Below are positions 1-9,901 of a DNA stretch of 64,000 bases, in pieces. Below the pieces are notes generated by a model. The model ran no database searches. It saw only the letters and a list, made by a program, of their open reading frames with translations, and was not told the origin of the DNA. The translations under genes and the position numbers were made by a program. The stretch comes from Dechloromonas aromatica (nom. nud.). Lineage in GTDB: Bacteria > Pseudomonadota > Gammaproteobacteria > Burkholderiales > Rhodocyclaceae. Where the stretch lies: contig JAFIHA010000027.1 of the NCBI GenBank assembly GCA_017848965.1, positions 124,001-188,000 of the forward strand, in the 5' to 3' direction. Position 1 is the stretch's first letter. The number at the start of each line of letters is the position of its first letter.

Positions 1-2
1 TG

Positions 3-584
3 TGCTGCGGCCAGATGCTGGCGAGCAAGGGCATGGCCGCCGAGGCCGACGCCATGGCCGACCAGCTCACCGCTGCGCTGCTGAAAGCTTCGGACAACGG
101 CCGCCTGCCGGTGGTGATGGACGCCAGCGCCTGCTCGGCGCGGATGCGCACGCACCTGGCCGGCAAGCTGCAGGTCCATGATTTCCACGAATTCGCCCAC
201 GACGCGCTGCTGCCGCGTCTGGTCATCCGCAAGCAAAGCGCACCGGTCGCCCTGCACGTCAATTGCAGCGTCAAACGCACCGGCGCCGACGGCAAGCTGC
301 GTGCCCTGCTCGCCGCCTGCGCCGAACAGGTGATCGAACCGTCGGAAATCACCTGCTGCGGTTTCGGCGGCGACCGCGGTTTCGTCGTCCCGGAACTCAA
401 TCGCCACGCCTTGCGCCACCTGCACGACAGCGCCAACGAAAAAGCGCTGGCCGGCTGTGCCTGCGGCGTTTCCACCAATCGCACCTGCGAGATCGGCCTC
501 TCCGCCGAAAGCGGCATCACCTACCGCTCGGTCGCCTACCTGCTCGAAGCGTGCTCGCGCAAGGAGGACATCATGGCTTGCTGA
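3..584 (+). CDS. FAD/Fe-S D-lactate dehydrogenase-type protein, C-terminal part
   Basis: This is the 3' end of a larger gene that runs off the left edge; the frame is open from base 3. It carries two CCG-type cysteine motifs, CCGQM at the very edge and CCGFGG around base 355, as in the C-terminal heterodisulfide-reductase-like domain of two-domain FAD plus Fe-S lactate/glycolate dehydrogenases (quinone-linked, membrane-associated oxidation of D-lactate to pyruvate). The tail has CEIGLSAESG and further cysteines. The FAD and 4Fe-4S domains would lie outside the window. The lactate permease gene follows 132 bases downstream on the same strand, which supports lactate rather than glycolate as substrate; that choice is inference. 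Confidence 0.8.
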   Translation, partial: CCGQMLASKGMAAEADAMADQLTAALLKASDNGRLPVVMDASACSARMRTHLAGKLQVHDFHEFAHDALLPRLVIRKQSAPVALHVNCSVKRTGADGKLRALLAACAEQVIEPSEITCCGFGGDRGFVVPELNRHALRHLHDSANEKALAGCACGVSTNRTCEIGLSAESGITYRSVAYLLEACSRKEDIMAC

Positions 585-716
585 GGGGGAAAAGACACGC
601 CGGAAGCGAGGTACCAGCTCGCGCCCGGCGTCGAGACAATGCCCGAATTGACAGCGCCGTGAATGACAACTCAAGCGGCGGCTGCCTGACTACTTTTTGT
701 TATAAGGAATAATTGT

Positions 717-2537
717 ATGACCTGGCAAATGAATGTCGATCCTTTCGACAACATCGGCCTGTCCGCGCTGGTCGCGGCCCTGCCTATCGCCTTTCTCTTC
801 TGGGCGCTCGCCATCAAACGCATGAAGGGCCATTTCGCGGCCCTCGGCGGTACCGGCATCGCCTTCCTGATCGCCATCTTCGTCTATGGCATGCCGGTCG
901 ACCTGGCCGCCTTGTCCACGCTGTACGGCGGCGCCTTCGGCCTCTTCCCGGTGTGCTGGATCGTCATCACCGCGCTCTTCATCTACAACATGTCGGTGAA
1001 GACCGGCCAGTTCGAAGTCATCAAGAACTCGCTCGCCTCGATCTCCGACGACCGCCGCCTGCAGGCGCTGCTGATCGCCTTCTCCTTCGGTGCCTTCATC
1101 GAGGGTGCGGCCGGCTTCGGCACGCCGGTGGCGATCACCGCGGCGATGCTCGCCGGCCTCGGCTTCAACCCGTTGTACGCGGCGTCGATCTGCCTGATCG
1201 CCAACACGGCGCCGGTCGCCTGGGGCGCCATCGGCATCCCCATCGTCGTCGGCGGCCAGGTGGCCGGCATTCCCGATCTGGCGCTCAGCCAGATGGTCGG
1301 CCGCACCTTGCCCTTCCTCAGCTTCCTGGTGCCGCTCTACCTGGTCATCCTGATGGCCGGCTGGAAGAAGGGCCTGGAAGTCTGGCCGGCCTGTCTGGTC
1401 AGCGGCGGTTCCTTCGCCATCGCCCAGTACTTCTCGGCCAACTCGCCGCTCACCGCGCCGCTGCTGCCCGACCTGATCGCCTCGATCTCCTCGATCGTCT
1501 GCACGGTCGCCTTCCTCAAGTTCTGGCACCCGAAGGAAAGCTGGCACTTCGCCGACGAGCCGAAGCGCGAAGGCAAGGCCAAGCTGCTGTACACCGGCGG
1601 CCAGATCTTCCGCGCCTGGGCGCCGTTCATCATCCTCTCGCTGTTCGTCTGCGCCTGGGGCATCAAGCCGGTCAATCAGGCGCTCGACCAGATCACCAAG
1701 ACCGTCTTCAACTTCGCCTTCCCGATCGCCGGTCTCGACCAGATGGTGATCGACCAGGCCGGCAAGGCGAAGGCCGCGGTGTACAAGTTCAACGTGCTGT
1801 CGGCTGCCGGCACGGCGATCCTCTTCGCCTGGTTCTTCTCCATCGTCGTCATGGGCGCCTCGCTGAAGACCGCCGGCGGCGTCGCCCGCGACACGCTGGT
1901 CACGCTGAAGTGGCCGATCGTCACCATCGCCACCATCCTCGGCTTCGCCTACATCATGAACTTCTCCGGCATGGCGATCACGCTCGGCTACGCCGTCGCC
2001 ACGACCGGCGTCGCCTTCCCGTTCTTCGCCGCGCTGCTTGGCTGGCTGGGCGTCTTCATGACCGGTTCCGACACCTCGACCAACGCGCTGTTCGGCAAGC
2101 TGCAGGCGGTCACCGCCGAGAAGATCGGCATCGACCCGGTGATCACGATGTCGGCCAACACCTGCGGCGGCGTCTGCGGCAAGATGATCTCGCCGCAGTC
2201 GATCTCGGTCGCCACCGGCGCCACCGGCATGGTCGGCCGTGAATCGGAAATCTTCCGCTTCACCTTCAAGCACTCGATCGGCATGGCCGTCGTCGTCGGT
2301 GGCATGCACATGCTGTGGGCCTACGTCTTCCCGGGCATGGTGCCGACCTACGTCAAGCCGGTCGCGGCGGCCGCCGCTGCTGCCGCCGGCGCCGTGCAGG
2401 CGGCGGTCAACCCGGTCGGCCTGATGTGGCTGGGGATCTTCGTCGCCATCATCACCTGCGTCACCTTCCTGGCCCGCCGCCTCGGCGCCGACCTCGAAGC
2501 GCCCGCTGCCGGCCACGACGAAGTGCATTTCCACTAA
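717..2537 (+). CDS. lctP: L-lactate permease family transporter
   Basis: A 606-residue, highly hydrophobic protein of the LctP/LldP lactate permease family, which imports lactate (and glycolate) with protons across the inner membrane. Many membrane segments are visible, and the conserved stretches FGAFIEGAAGFGTPVAIT and SDTSTNALFGKLQ are family hallmarks. It is somewhat longer than the usual roughly 550 residues, partly because of an Ala-rich loop near residues 545-560 before the last membrane segment. The ATG at 717 is preceded by AAGGA at about 704-708, which supports the start. It lies just downstream of a lactate dehydrogenase-type gene, so uptake and oxidation are probably co-expressed. 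Confidence 0.93.
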   Translation: MTWQMNVDPFDNIGLSALVAALPIAFLFWALAIKRMKGHFAALGGTGIAFLIAIFVYGMPVDLAALSTLYGGAFGLFPVCWIVITALFIYNMSVKTGQFEVIKNSLASISDDRRLQALLIAFSFGAFIEGAAGFGTPVAITAAMLAGLGFNPLYAASICLIANTAPVAWGAIGIPIVVGGQVAGIPDLALSQMVGRTLPFLSFLVPLYLVILMAGWKKGLEVWPACLVSGGSFAIAQYFSANSPLTAPLLPDLIASISSIVCTVAFLKFWHPKESWHFADEPKREGKAKLLYTGGQIFRAWAPFIILSLFVCAWGIKPVNQALDQITKTVFNFAFPIAGLDQMVIDQAGKAKAAVYKFNVLSAAGTAILFAWFFSIVVMGASLKTAGGVARDTLVTLKWPIVTIATILGFAYIMNFSGMAITLGYAVATTGVAFPFFAALLGWLGVFMTGSDTSTNALFGKLQAVTAEKIGIDPVITMSANTCGGVCGKMISPQSISVATGATGMVGRESEIFRFTFKHSIGMAVVVGGMHMLWAYVFPGMVPTYVKPVAAAAAAAAGAVQAAVNPVGLMWLGIFVAIITCVTFLARRLGADLEAPAAGHDEVHFH

Positions 2538-2545
2538 GCAAGACC

Positions 2546-2569
2546 GCCGCCGGGGCCCACCCCGGCGGC
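2546..2569 (+). terminator. GC-rich hairpin between lctP and ppc
   Basis: A perfect 10-bp inverted repeat (GCCGCCGGGG and its complement) with a 4-base loop starts 9 bases after the lctP stop. No T-run follows, so it is not a classical intrinsic terminator. It could stabilise the lctP mRNA 3' end or assist termination. Confidence 0.5.
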
Positions 2570-2642
2570 ATTGCCCGCCCATGAGCGGCGGACAACTGGC
2601 TACAATCGCCGCTGTTTCGTTTTCTTCTCCCCGGGAATTTCC

Positions 2643-5405
2643 ATGTCTGATTCCGCGTCCGATCCGCGCAAGGACGAACCCCTGCGCACCGATATCCGCC
2701 TGCTCGGCCGCCTGCTCGGCGACACCGTGCGCGACCAGGAAGGCGACAGCGTCTTCGAAACCGTCGAAAAGGTCCGCCAGACCGCCATCCGCTTCGCCCG
2801 CGACGGCGACCCGGCGAGCCGCGCCGAACTCGCCGCGCTGCTCGATCCGCTGCCGCGCGACACCACCCAGGCCGTCGTCCGCGCCTTCAGCTATTTCCTG
2901 CAACTGGCCAACATTGCCGAAGACGAACACCACATCCGCCGCCGCCGCGCCCACGACCTGGTCGCCGCGCCGCCGCGCGAAGGCAGTCTGCTGTTCGCGC
3001 TCGACGCGCTGGCCGAATCCCGGGTTTCACCCGCAGCCATCGCCGATTTCTTCGCCCACGCGCTGGTCGCCCCGGTGCTCACCGCGCACCCGACGGAAGT
3101 CCAGCGCCAGAGCCTGCTGCGCAATCACCGCGACATCGCCCGCCTGCTCGACCAACGCGAACGCCTGCAACTGACGCCGGAAGAGGAAGCCGACAACGAA
3201 CTGGCGCTGGCCAACGCCATCCTCACCCTGTGGCAGTCGCGCATGCTGCGCCCGACCCGGCTCAAGGTGATCGACGAGGTCAAGAACGGCATCAGCTATT
3301 TCAAGGAAACCTTCTTCAGCGAACTGCCGCGCCTCTACATCCAGGCCACCGAACAACTGCAGAAACGCTACCCGGAACAGCGCTGGGCGCTGCCGCCCTT
3401 TTTCCGCGTCGGCTCGTGGATCGGCGGCGATCGCGACGGCAATCCCTTCGTCACCGCCGACATCCTGCGCGAGGCGCTGCGCCTGCAATCGGCCGCCGTC
3501 ATCAACCACTACCTCGACGAAGTCCATGAACTGGGCGGCGAGCTGCCGCTCTCCGAACTTCTCGTCGACATCACCCCGGAACTGCGGGCGCTCGCCGAAA
3601 GATCGCCCGACCGCTCGCCGCAACGTATCGACGAACCCTATCGCCGCGCGCTGTCCGGCATCTACGCCCGCCTCGCCGCCACCGCCCGCGCCCTCGACCA
3701 TGTCGAGCCGGTGCGCCACGAAATCGGCCAGGCCGAGCCCTACGCCAACCCGGGCGAATTGCGCCACGAACTGAAGGTGCTCGCCAGCTCGCTCAAGCTC
3801 AACGGCGGCGCCCGCCTCGCCGGCGGCCGTCTGCGCCGGCTGCTGCGCGCCGTGCAGGTGTTCGGCTTCCACCTGGCGCCGATCGACCTGCGCCAGAATT
3901 CCGAAGTGCACGCCCGCACCGTCGCCGCCCTGCTCGCCGCCGCTGGCCGCTGCCCGGACTACGAGGCGCTTTCCGAAAACGAGCGGATCGACCTGCTGTG
4001 CGCCGAGATTGCCTCGCCGCGCCCGCTCTATTCGCCCTGGCTGAACTACGACGAGGAAAGCCGCGGCGAACTGGCGATCTTCTTCGCCGCCCGCGAACTG
4101 CGCGAGAAATACGGCAGCGCTGCCCTGCCCAACAGCATCATCTCGAAGACCGACGGCGTCTCCGACCTGCTCGAACTGGCGCTGCTGCTCAAGGAAGCCG
4201 GGCTGCTGCGGCCGGGCCCGGAACCGGCGCTCGACGTCAATATCATCCCGCTCTTCGAAACCATCGAGGACTTGCAGAAGAGCGCCGCCATCATGGACTG
4301 GCTGTTCGCGCTGCCCGCCTACCGCCGCCTGGTCAGCGCCCGCGGCGACGAACACGAGGTCATGCTCGGCTACTCGGACAGCAACAAGGACGGCGGCTTC
4401 CTGACCTCGGGCTGGGAGCTTTACAAAGCCGAAATCCAGCTCGCCGAAACCTTTGCCGAACACGGTATCCGCCTGCGCCTGTTCCATGGCCGCGGCGGCT
4501 CGGTCGGCCGCGGCGGCGGTCCGTCCTACCACGCCATCCTGGCCCAGCCGGCCGGCGCCGTTTCCGGCCAGATCCGCCTGACCGAACAGGGCGAAGTCAT
4601 CTCGACCAAGTACGGCAACCCCGACACCGGCCGCCGCAACCTCGAAGTGCTGCTCGCCGCCACCCTGGAAGCCAGCCTCACCGACCACGAAAACCGCGTC
4701 GAGCCGGCCAGCCAGTTCCACGGCGTGATGGACGAACTGTCGCAGCGCGCCTTCCGCGCCTACCGCGGCCTGGTCTATGAAACCCCGGGCTTCACCACCT
4801 ACTTCCGGCAATCGACGGTGGTTTCCGAAATCGCCTCGCTCAACATCGGCAGTCGCCCGGCATCGCGCAAGGCTTCCGAGCGCATAGAGGACCTGCGGGC
4901 GATTCCCTGGGTCTTCTCGTGGGCGCAATGCCGGCTCATGCTGCCCGGCTGGTACGGCTTCGGCAGCGCCGTCGACGGCTGGCTGGCGGAAAACCCCGAT
5001 GGTCTGGCGACGCTGCGCCGCATGCTCAAGTCCTGGCCCTTCTTCCAGAGCCTGCTCTCGAACATGGACATGGTGCTGGCCAAGACCGACCTCGCCATCG
5101 CCTCGCGCTATGCCGAGCTGGTCGCCGACAATGAGCTGCGCGAACGCATCTTCGGCCGCATCGTCGCCGAATGGCAACTGACCCGCCGCCACCTGCTGGC
5201 CATCCTCGAACAGGACGATTTCCTCGCCGACAACCCGATGCTCAAGCGCTCGCTGCAGCTACGCGCACCCTACATGGACCCGCTCAACCACCTGCAGGTC
5301 GAACTGCTCAAGCGCCACCGAGCCGGCGACGGCGACGAGCGCGTCGCCCGCGGCATCCACATCACCATCAACGGCATCGCCGCCGGCCTGCGCAACAGCG
5401 GCTAG
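2643..5405 (+). CDS. ppc: Phosphoenolpyruvate carboxylase
   Basis: A protein of about 920 residues that carboxylates PEP to oxaloacetate, replenishing the TCA cycle in the cytoplasm. Signature motifs are present: [11 protein letters not shown] with the catalytic His (near residue 170), [27 protein letters not shown] and the glycine-rich [13 protein letters not shown] loop. The C-terminus (LRNSG) is of the usual allosteric-site type. The start MSDSASDP at 2643 was chosen because the upstream extension is not family-like. The gene sits between lactate permease and the PEP-synthase regulator, a grouping consistent with growth on lactate where PEP and oxaloacetate must be balanced. Confidence 0.96.
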   Translation: MSDSASDPRKDEPLRTDIRLLGRLLGDTVRDQEGDSVFETVEKVRQTAIRFARDGDPASRAELAALLDPLPRDTTQAVVRAFSYFLQLANIAEDEHHIRRRRAHDLVAAPPREGSLLFALDALAESRVSPAAIADFFAHALVAPVLTAHPTEVQRQSLLRNHRDIARLLDQRERLQLTPEEEADNELALANAILTLWQSRMLRPTRLKVIDEVKNGISYFKETFFSELPRLYIQATEQLQKRYPEQRWALPPFFRVGSWIGGDRDGNPFVTADILREALRLQSAAVINHYLDEVHELGGELPLSELLVDITPELRALAERSPDRSPQRIDEPYRRALSGIYARLAATARALDHVEPVRHEIGQAEPYANPGELRHELKVLASSLKLNGGARLAGGRLRRLLRAVQVFGFHLAPIDLRQNSEVHARTVAALLAAAGRCPDYEALSENERIDLLCAEIASPRPLYSPWLNYDEESRGELAIFFAARELREKYGSAALPNSIISKTDGVSDLLELALLLKEAGLLRPGPEPALDVNIIPLFETIEDLQKSAAIMDWLFALPAYRRLVSARGDEHEVMLGYSDSNKDGGFLTSGWELYKAEIQLAETFAEHGIRLRLFHGRGGSVGRGGGPSYHAILAQPAGAVSGQIRLTEQGEVISTKYGNPDTGRRNLEVLLAATLEASLTDHENRVEPASQFHGVMDELSQRAFRAYRGLVYETPGFTTYFRQSTVVSEIASLNIGSRPASRKASERIEDLRAIPWVFSWAQCRLMLPGWYGFGSAVDGWLAENPDGLATLRRMLKSWPFFQSLLSNMDMVLAKTDLAIASRYAELVADNELRERIFGRIVAEWQLTRRHLLAILEQDDFLADNPMLKRSLQLRAPYMDPLNHLQVELLKRHRAGDGDERVARGIHITINGIAAGLRNSG

Positions 5406-5419
5406 AATCCCCCGCCATC

Positions 5420-6238
5420 ATGCCCAATCCGATCAAACGCACCGTATTCTTCATCTCCGACGGCACCGGCCTCACCGCCGAAGCCCTCGGCCACAGCCTG
5501 CTGACCCAGTTCGAGGACGTCGAGTTCCGGCAAATCCGCGTCCCCTTCCTGGACAGCATCGACAAAGCTCAGGAAACGCTGCAGCGCATCAACGCGCAGG
5601 GCGAAGCCGACGGCATGCGGCCGATCGTCTTTACCACGCTAGTGAACCAGGACCTGGCGACGATCATCCACCAGGCCGACGCCTTCTGCCTGTCCTACTT
5701 CGAAACCTTCCTCGCCCCGCTGGAAGTCGAACTCGGCCGCAAGTCCAGCCACACCGTCGGCCGCTCGCACGGCACGGCGGAAAGTTCGGAATACAAGAAG
5801 CGGATCGAGGCGATCAACTACACGCTGGCCCACGACGACGGCATCACCGACCGCGACCTCGAGGAGGCCGACGTCATCCTGGTCGCCGTCTCGCGCTGCG
5901 GCAAGACGCCGACCTCGCTCTACCTGGCCATGCAGTTCGGCCTGAAAGCCGCCAACTTCCCGCTGATCCCGGAAGACTTCGACCGCGGTCGTCTGCCCGG
6001 CACGCTGGAAAAGCACCGCGGCAAGCTGTTCGGCCTCACCATCCAGCCCGAACGCCTCCACCAGATCCGCGAGGAACGCCGCGCCGGCAGCAAATACGCC
6101 GCGCTACCGAACTGCCGCTACGAGATCGCCGAGGCCGAAAAGATGATGCGCCGCGAAGGTATCCGCTGGCTCGACTCGTCGACCAAATCGATCGAGGAAA
6201 TCTCGGCCACCATCCTGCAGGAGCTCAACTTGAGATAA
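5420..6238 (+). CDS. ppsR: PEP synthase regulatory protein (kinase/pyrophosphorylase)
   Basis: A 272-residue DUF299 protein that reversibly phosphorylates a threonine on PEP synthase, using ADP to inactivate it and phosphate-dependent removal to reactivate it. It begins with [17 protein letters not shown], the typical family N-terminus, and holds the P-loop-like [10 protein letters not shown] near residue 160. It starts 14 bases after the ppc stop, so the two are probably cotranscribed. The partner ppsA is not in the window, although ppsA is often adjacent in related bacteria. Confidence 0.93.
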   Translation: MPNPIKRTVFFISDGTGLTAEALGHSLLTQFEDVEFRQIRVPFLDSIDKAQETLQRINAQGEADGMRPIVFTTLVNQDLATIIHQADAFCLSYFETFLAPLEVELGRKSSHTVGRSHGTAESSEYKKRIEAINYTLAHDDGITDRDLEEADVILVAVSRCGKTPTSLYLAMQFGLKAANFPLIPEDFDRGRLPGTLEKHRGKLFGLTIQPERLHQIREERRAGSKYAALPNCRYEIAEAEKMMRREGIRWLDSSTKSIEEISATILQELNLR

Positions 6239-6273
6239 CGGATCTCAGCCAACCTAGCAAGAAGGGCTCTTTG

Positions 6274-7401
6274 TCAGTACCGACACCAAGGAAGGGGCGG
6301 TTTAGCAACCGAACTTGAACCATGATTCAGAATTTCGACAAGGTAATCTGCTCCTGCGTTTACTCCGAGATTCTTCGTGCCCCACTCGGCCAGACGCGCC
6401 CTTTCTCGCCCTGATTGCCTCCCCCTTTTAACCATATCTCGTAACAAACAGGTCAGTTCGCTTTCGTCTCCACTACGAAACACCCCACCAACCCCGCTTG
6501 CCTTGACAACCTCGGCCGATCCACAGGCATCGCTACAAATCACGGGAGTGCCCACCATAAGCGCCTCCGAAACCACAGCCCCCCAACCATCGTGGATACT
6601 TGGCAGCACGAGGCAGTCCGCTTGTTCAACAAGCTGAGCGACTTCAGTCATTAATACCCGGCCGACCCAGCGCAGGCAATCCCGACCTAGAATGGTTTCT
6701 GCGGCCAGCTTTAACTCGTCCTCCAAAGGACCTGAACCGACAACCATAAGTTCAAAATTATCCAGATTGGCTCTCGCCAAACTTGAGATAAGCAAACCCA
6801 CGCACTTAAGCTCAATAAAACGGCCAACAAATACAAAACGAAACAAACCTTCCCGATCAACATCAGGCTTCTGCTTGTTAATGGACTCTGGCAGAAAATA
6901 TGCAAAAGGAAAAATTTTTTCTTCCAAAAACCCCTGTTGCTTCAACCAATTTGGCGTACGGTAACCAATGGCAAGCACCCCAGAAATGCGATGCTTCCAC
7001 AAAAAAAACAATCGCCTATACACAATCCTCTTTAATACGCCTCGCCAGCCTAAATCGTTAGCCTTCTCCATCAAGGCCCAGTGAGATATGCCATTTTGAG
7101 CAAACGTTTTCTGGGCATACTGGATTAAACCGTTAGCACGAATTCCATGGCAGATATGAACTGAATCCTTCGGCGCTTGGGAGGCTAGTTTTATGGTCTC
7201 AGCCTTAGTAGGCGCGTAAATCAGCCTTGCATCTCCCAAATCCGGGACAACCCAACCAAGCTCAACACGCTCAAGCGGAATCGATTCTTCCGTAACGAAA
7301 ATAACACTGTAACCACGATCAGCTAACGCTGCCGCTAGCCCCGCAATATGCGGGTTGGCAAATTTAAACCAAAACCAAATCTGTTTACTTCTATTATCCA
7401 T
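6274..7401 (-). CDS. Glycosyltransferase, GT4-like
   Basis: A 375-residue GT-B glycosyltransferase with a Rossmann-like C-terminal half. It contains FVGRFIELKCVGLLISSLA around the interdomain linker, and a donor-binding stretch with HDGWGAVVSEALMVGTPVICSD, equivalent to the EX7E region of family GT4. It would add a sugar to the lipid-linked EPS repeat unit on the cytoplasmic face; donor and acceptor cannot be read from the sequence. It is the last gene of the minus-strand EPS biosynthesis block, separated from the dehydratase gene by about 360 bases that hold a broken epimerase fragment. Base composition is more AT-rich than in the flanking ppc and ppsR genes. Confidence 0.85.
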   Translation of the reverse strand: MDNRSKQIWFWFKFANPHIAGLAAALADRGYSVIFVTEESIPLERVELGWVVPDLGDARLIYAPTKAETIKLASQAPKDSVHICHGIRANGLIQYAQKTFAQNGISHWALMEKANDLGWRGVLKRIVYRRLFFLWKHRISGVLAIGYRTPNWLKQQGFLEEKIFPFAYFLPESINKQKPDVDREGLFRFVFVGRFIELKCVGLLISSLARANLDNFELMVVGSGPLEDELKLAAETILGRDCLRWVGRVLMTEVAQLVEQADCLVLPSIHDGWGAVVSEALMVGTPVICSDACGSAEVVKASGVGGVFRSGDESELTCLLRDMVKRGRQSGRERARLAEWGTKNLGVNAGADYLVEILNHGSSSVAKPPLPWCRY

Positions 7402-7575
7402 TTAGACCACACACATGATATCTCCGCTAGCGCCTCCGCACTCGCTTAGCATAATAACCTGAATCCAAGCATGTTCATTCTGAGGTCATCTCTCAGGGCG
7501 GTAGCATTCCGCTTAACGTGCAAGCTGGCTTTGGCGGTATGAGTGTTGTCGGAGCGGATGATGTTGAGGATGATT

Positions 7576-7764
7576 TCATGAGCAGCGACAAATTTTATCG
7601 AGCAGAAAGGCTGGCATGCGGCCAGCAATCTGCTCAATCCTGTCGCGCAAGCGCCGACCACTGTTACTCTGGTTGTCCAAAACCAGGACGGATTCACCAC
7701 ATCCCAGCAATTCAACCACAGAACGGGAGCCGATATAACCCGCTCCGCCAGTAACCAGACTCAA
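7576..7764 (-). pseudogene. UDP-glucose 4-epimerase (galE) N-terminal remnant
   Basis: The first 60 or so codons match the GalE N-terminus: LVTGGAGYIGSRSVVELL, then VLVLDNQSNS and a RIEQIAGRMPAF segment. The frame then leaves the family and stops. The only start is a TTG overlapping the TGA of the dehydratase gene. An intact GalE has about 340 residues, so this is a truncated remnant. The remaining bases to 7402 hold no recognisable gene; a reading frame over 7446-7604 encodes a peptide that I cannot assign. Confidence 0.7.
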
Positions 7765-9809
7765 GCCACCTTGGGCAACGCCTGGCGCTCGGCGTAAATC
7801 AGGTCGCAGATACGGGCTTCCGGACGATAACCGATCACCAGTTCCTGGATACGCGCCCGGACAACCGTGTAGTCGTCACTCTTGATCGCATCAATGGTCG
7901 ATTGCAGCTTCTGCTTCAACTCATCCCAGGAAATGTAAGCTTCCTGAGCGCGCATGATCATCTGGTGTTGCGTCGGCAGAACATCGTCACCGATCAACAA
8001 TTCCTCGTAGAGCTTTTCACCGGGACGCAGGCCGGTGAACACAATCTCGATATCGCCGTTGGGATTCTCGGCGTTGCGCACGGTAAAACCGGAGAGGCGA
8101 ATCTTCTTTTCCGCCAGTTCGACGATCTTTACCGGTTCGCCCATGTCGAGAACAAACACGTCGCCACCCTCGCCCATCGATCCCGCCTGGATCACCAGTT
8201 GCGCCGCTTCGGGAATGGTCATGAAGTAGCGCGTGATCTCCGGATGGGTCACCGTCAGCGGCCCGCCGTTTTTCAACTGCTCGCGGAAAACCGGAATGAC
8301 GGAACCGGAAGAACCCAGCACGTTGCCGAAACGCACCATCGTAAACCGCGTCTGATTGCGTACCCTGACCTGACCATAATCGCGGAACAGCGCCGGCTGC
8401 GGCTCGCGCGCCAGCGCCTGCAACACCAGTTCCGCCATGCGCTTGGTACAGCCCATGATGTTCGTCGGGCGCACCGCCTTGTCGGTGGAAACCAGGACAA
8501 AATTCTGCACGCCGGCCACCATGGCCGCCTGCGCCGTGTGCAAGGTGCCCATCGTGTTGTTGAAGAAGCCCTCGGCCACGTTGTACTCGACCATCGGCAC
8601 GTGCTTGTAAGCCGCGGCGTGGTAAACCGTATTGACCTGCCAGGTCTGCATCACGTCCAGCAAGCGCCCGAAATTGCCGACCGAGCCCAGGATGGGGATC
8701 AAGCGCGTATCCAGGGAACGCTCCCGGATCAAATGCTCCAACTCGCCATGAATGGCATACAGCGAATACTCCGAATGCTCGAAGAGAATCAGAATTCGCG
8801 GCGCGCTGGTCATCACCTGGCGGCAAAGTTCGGAACCGATCGAACCGCCGGCACCGGTGACCAGCACCACCTGCTCGCGGATGCAATGCTCGAACAGGGC
8901 GGTGTCCGGCGCCACCGGCTCCCTTCCCAGCAAATCGCAAATATCGACTTCCTGGAAATCATTGACCTTCACGCGGCCGCTGGCCAGATCCATGAACCCC
9001 GGCACCGTGCGCACATGCAGGGGAAATTTACCGAGTTCGTTGAGAATTTCCCGCCGCCGGTTACGGCTGACTGAAGGCAGGGCCAGCAGCACTTCCTTGA
9101 CCCCGGTGCGCTTGATCATCTCGCCAATCTGCTGGCCAGAAAACACCGGGGTCCCGTCAACGGCGCGCCCGACCAGATCGCCATCGTCGTCGAGGAAAGC
9201 CACCGGCTGCATCTCCCGGCCGATGCGCAGTGAAGTCAAAAGCTGCTGCCCCGCACTGCCGGCGCCGTAGATGGCAACACGCGGCAACTCGGAGACATGA
9301 TTGGCCTCGACACGCGTGGAAACGGTCTGACTCAGGAGAACGCGCATCGCAACCCGGACACCGCCGATCATCAGGAGTGCGAATGCGCCATAAAGGATGG
9401 GCAATGAACGCGGCACCACCCAAGCTGGAGATTGCCCCCGCCAGAGAATCACCAGTGCCAATATCGCAGCGGAGAGAAAAACCGACTTGAACACCGTGAG
9501 CAAGGCCCGCGCACCAAAATAGCGAACAACTGCGCGATACATCCCGGCAACAACGAAAATCGGGATCGTAAATAGTGGCACCGAGATGAACAGCCAGGCA
9601 TGGCGCCCAAGAGGATCAATGGGAAAGGCCGTATCGAAACGAACAAAAAGTCCGAGCCACAAAGCCACCCAGATCAGTACCACATCAACCGCAACCTGCA
9701 GACCTCGCTTCTGTCCCCAGGAAAGCTTCAGCAAAGGATGACAAAACCCACCGCACCTACTTACCTGGTCACCTTCTATTTTTGCGTTCTTGTCCAAAGC
9801 CGAGCTCAT
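7761..9809 (-). CDS. Membrane-bound UDP-GlcNAc-type 4,6-dehydratase (WbpM/PglF/CapD-like)
   Basis: A 682-residue polysaccharide biosynthesis protein with about four N-terminal membrane segments (residues 25-150), a CoA-binding-like Rossmann region and a C-terminal extended SDR domain starting at VVLVTGAGGSIGSELCRQ. The catalytic segment STDKAVRPTNIMGCTKR has Met where most SDRs have Tyr, as known for WbpM-type enzymes. These convert UDP-GlcNAc to the 4-keto-6-deoxy sugar. With the downstream DegT-type aminotransferase and PglD-like acyltransferase it makes a plausible route to UDP-N-acetylbacillosamine or a close relative. The product assignment is inference. Confidence 0.9.
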   Translation of the reverse strand: MSSALDKNAKIEGDQVSRCGGFCHPLLKLSWGQKRGLQVAVDVVLIWVALWLGLFVRFDTAFPIDPLGRHAWLFISVPLFTIPIFVVAGMYRAVVRYFGARALLTVFKSVFLSAAILALVILWRGQSPAWVVPRSLPILYGAFALLMIGGVRVAMRVLLSQTVSTRVEANHVSELPRVAIYGAGSAGQQLLTSLRIGREMQPVAFLDDDGDLVGRAVDGTPVFSGQQIGEMIKRTGVKEVLLALPSVSRNRRREILNELGKFPLHVRTVPGFMDLASGRVKVNDFQEVDICDLLGREPVAPDTALFEHCIREQVVLVTGAGGSIGSELCRQVMTSAPRILILFEHSEYSLYAIHGELEHLIRERSLDTRLIPILGSVGNFGRLLDVMQTWQVNTVYHAAAYKHVPMVEYNVAEGFFNNTMGTLHTAQAAMVAGVQNFVLVSTDKAVRPTNIMGCTKRMAELVLQALAREPQPALFRDYGQVRVRNQTRFTMVRFGNVLGSSGSVIPVFREQLKNGGPLTVTHPEITRYFMTIPEAAQLVIQAGSMGEGGDVFVLDMGEPVKIVELAEKKIRLSGFTVRNAENPNGDIEIVFTGLRPGEKLYEELLIGDDVLPTQHQMIMRAQEAYISWDELKQKLQSTIDAIKSDDYTVVRARIQELVIGYRPEARICDLIYAERQALPKVA

Positions 9810-9901
9810 GAATTACGTTCGGGTTAGCATTCTAGCATGCAGACTCAAATGTAAAGAACTGTCAATCCATCGCTCAGCAGAAACCACACCAATGCTCGAA
9901 A

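Noticed and set aside
690-2954. 754-codon open frame on the minus strand opposite lctP and ppc
   Set aside because: Low-complexity, Asp/Gly/Arg-rich translation without family motifs; a GC-rich shadow of lctP and ppc, which have full motifs.
7446-7604. Possible gene after the galE remnant
   Set aside because: Short frame with no start in context and no recognisable family; most likely non-coding debris.
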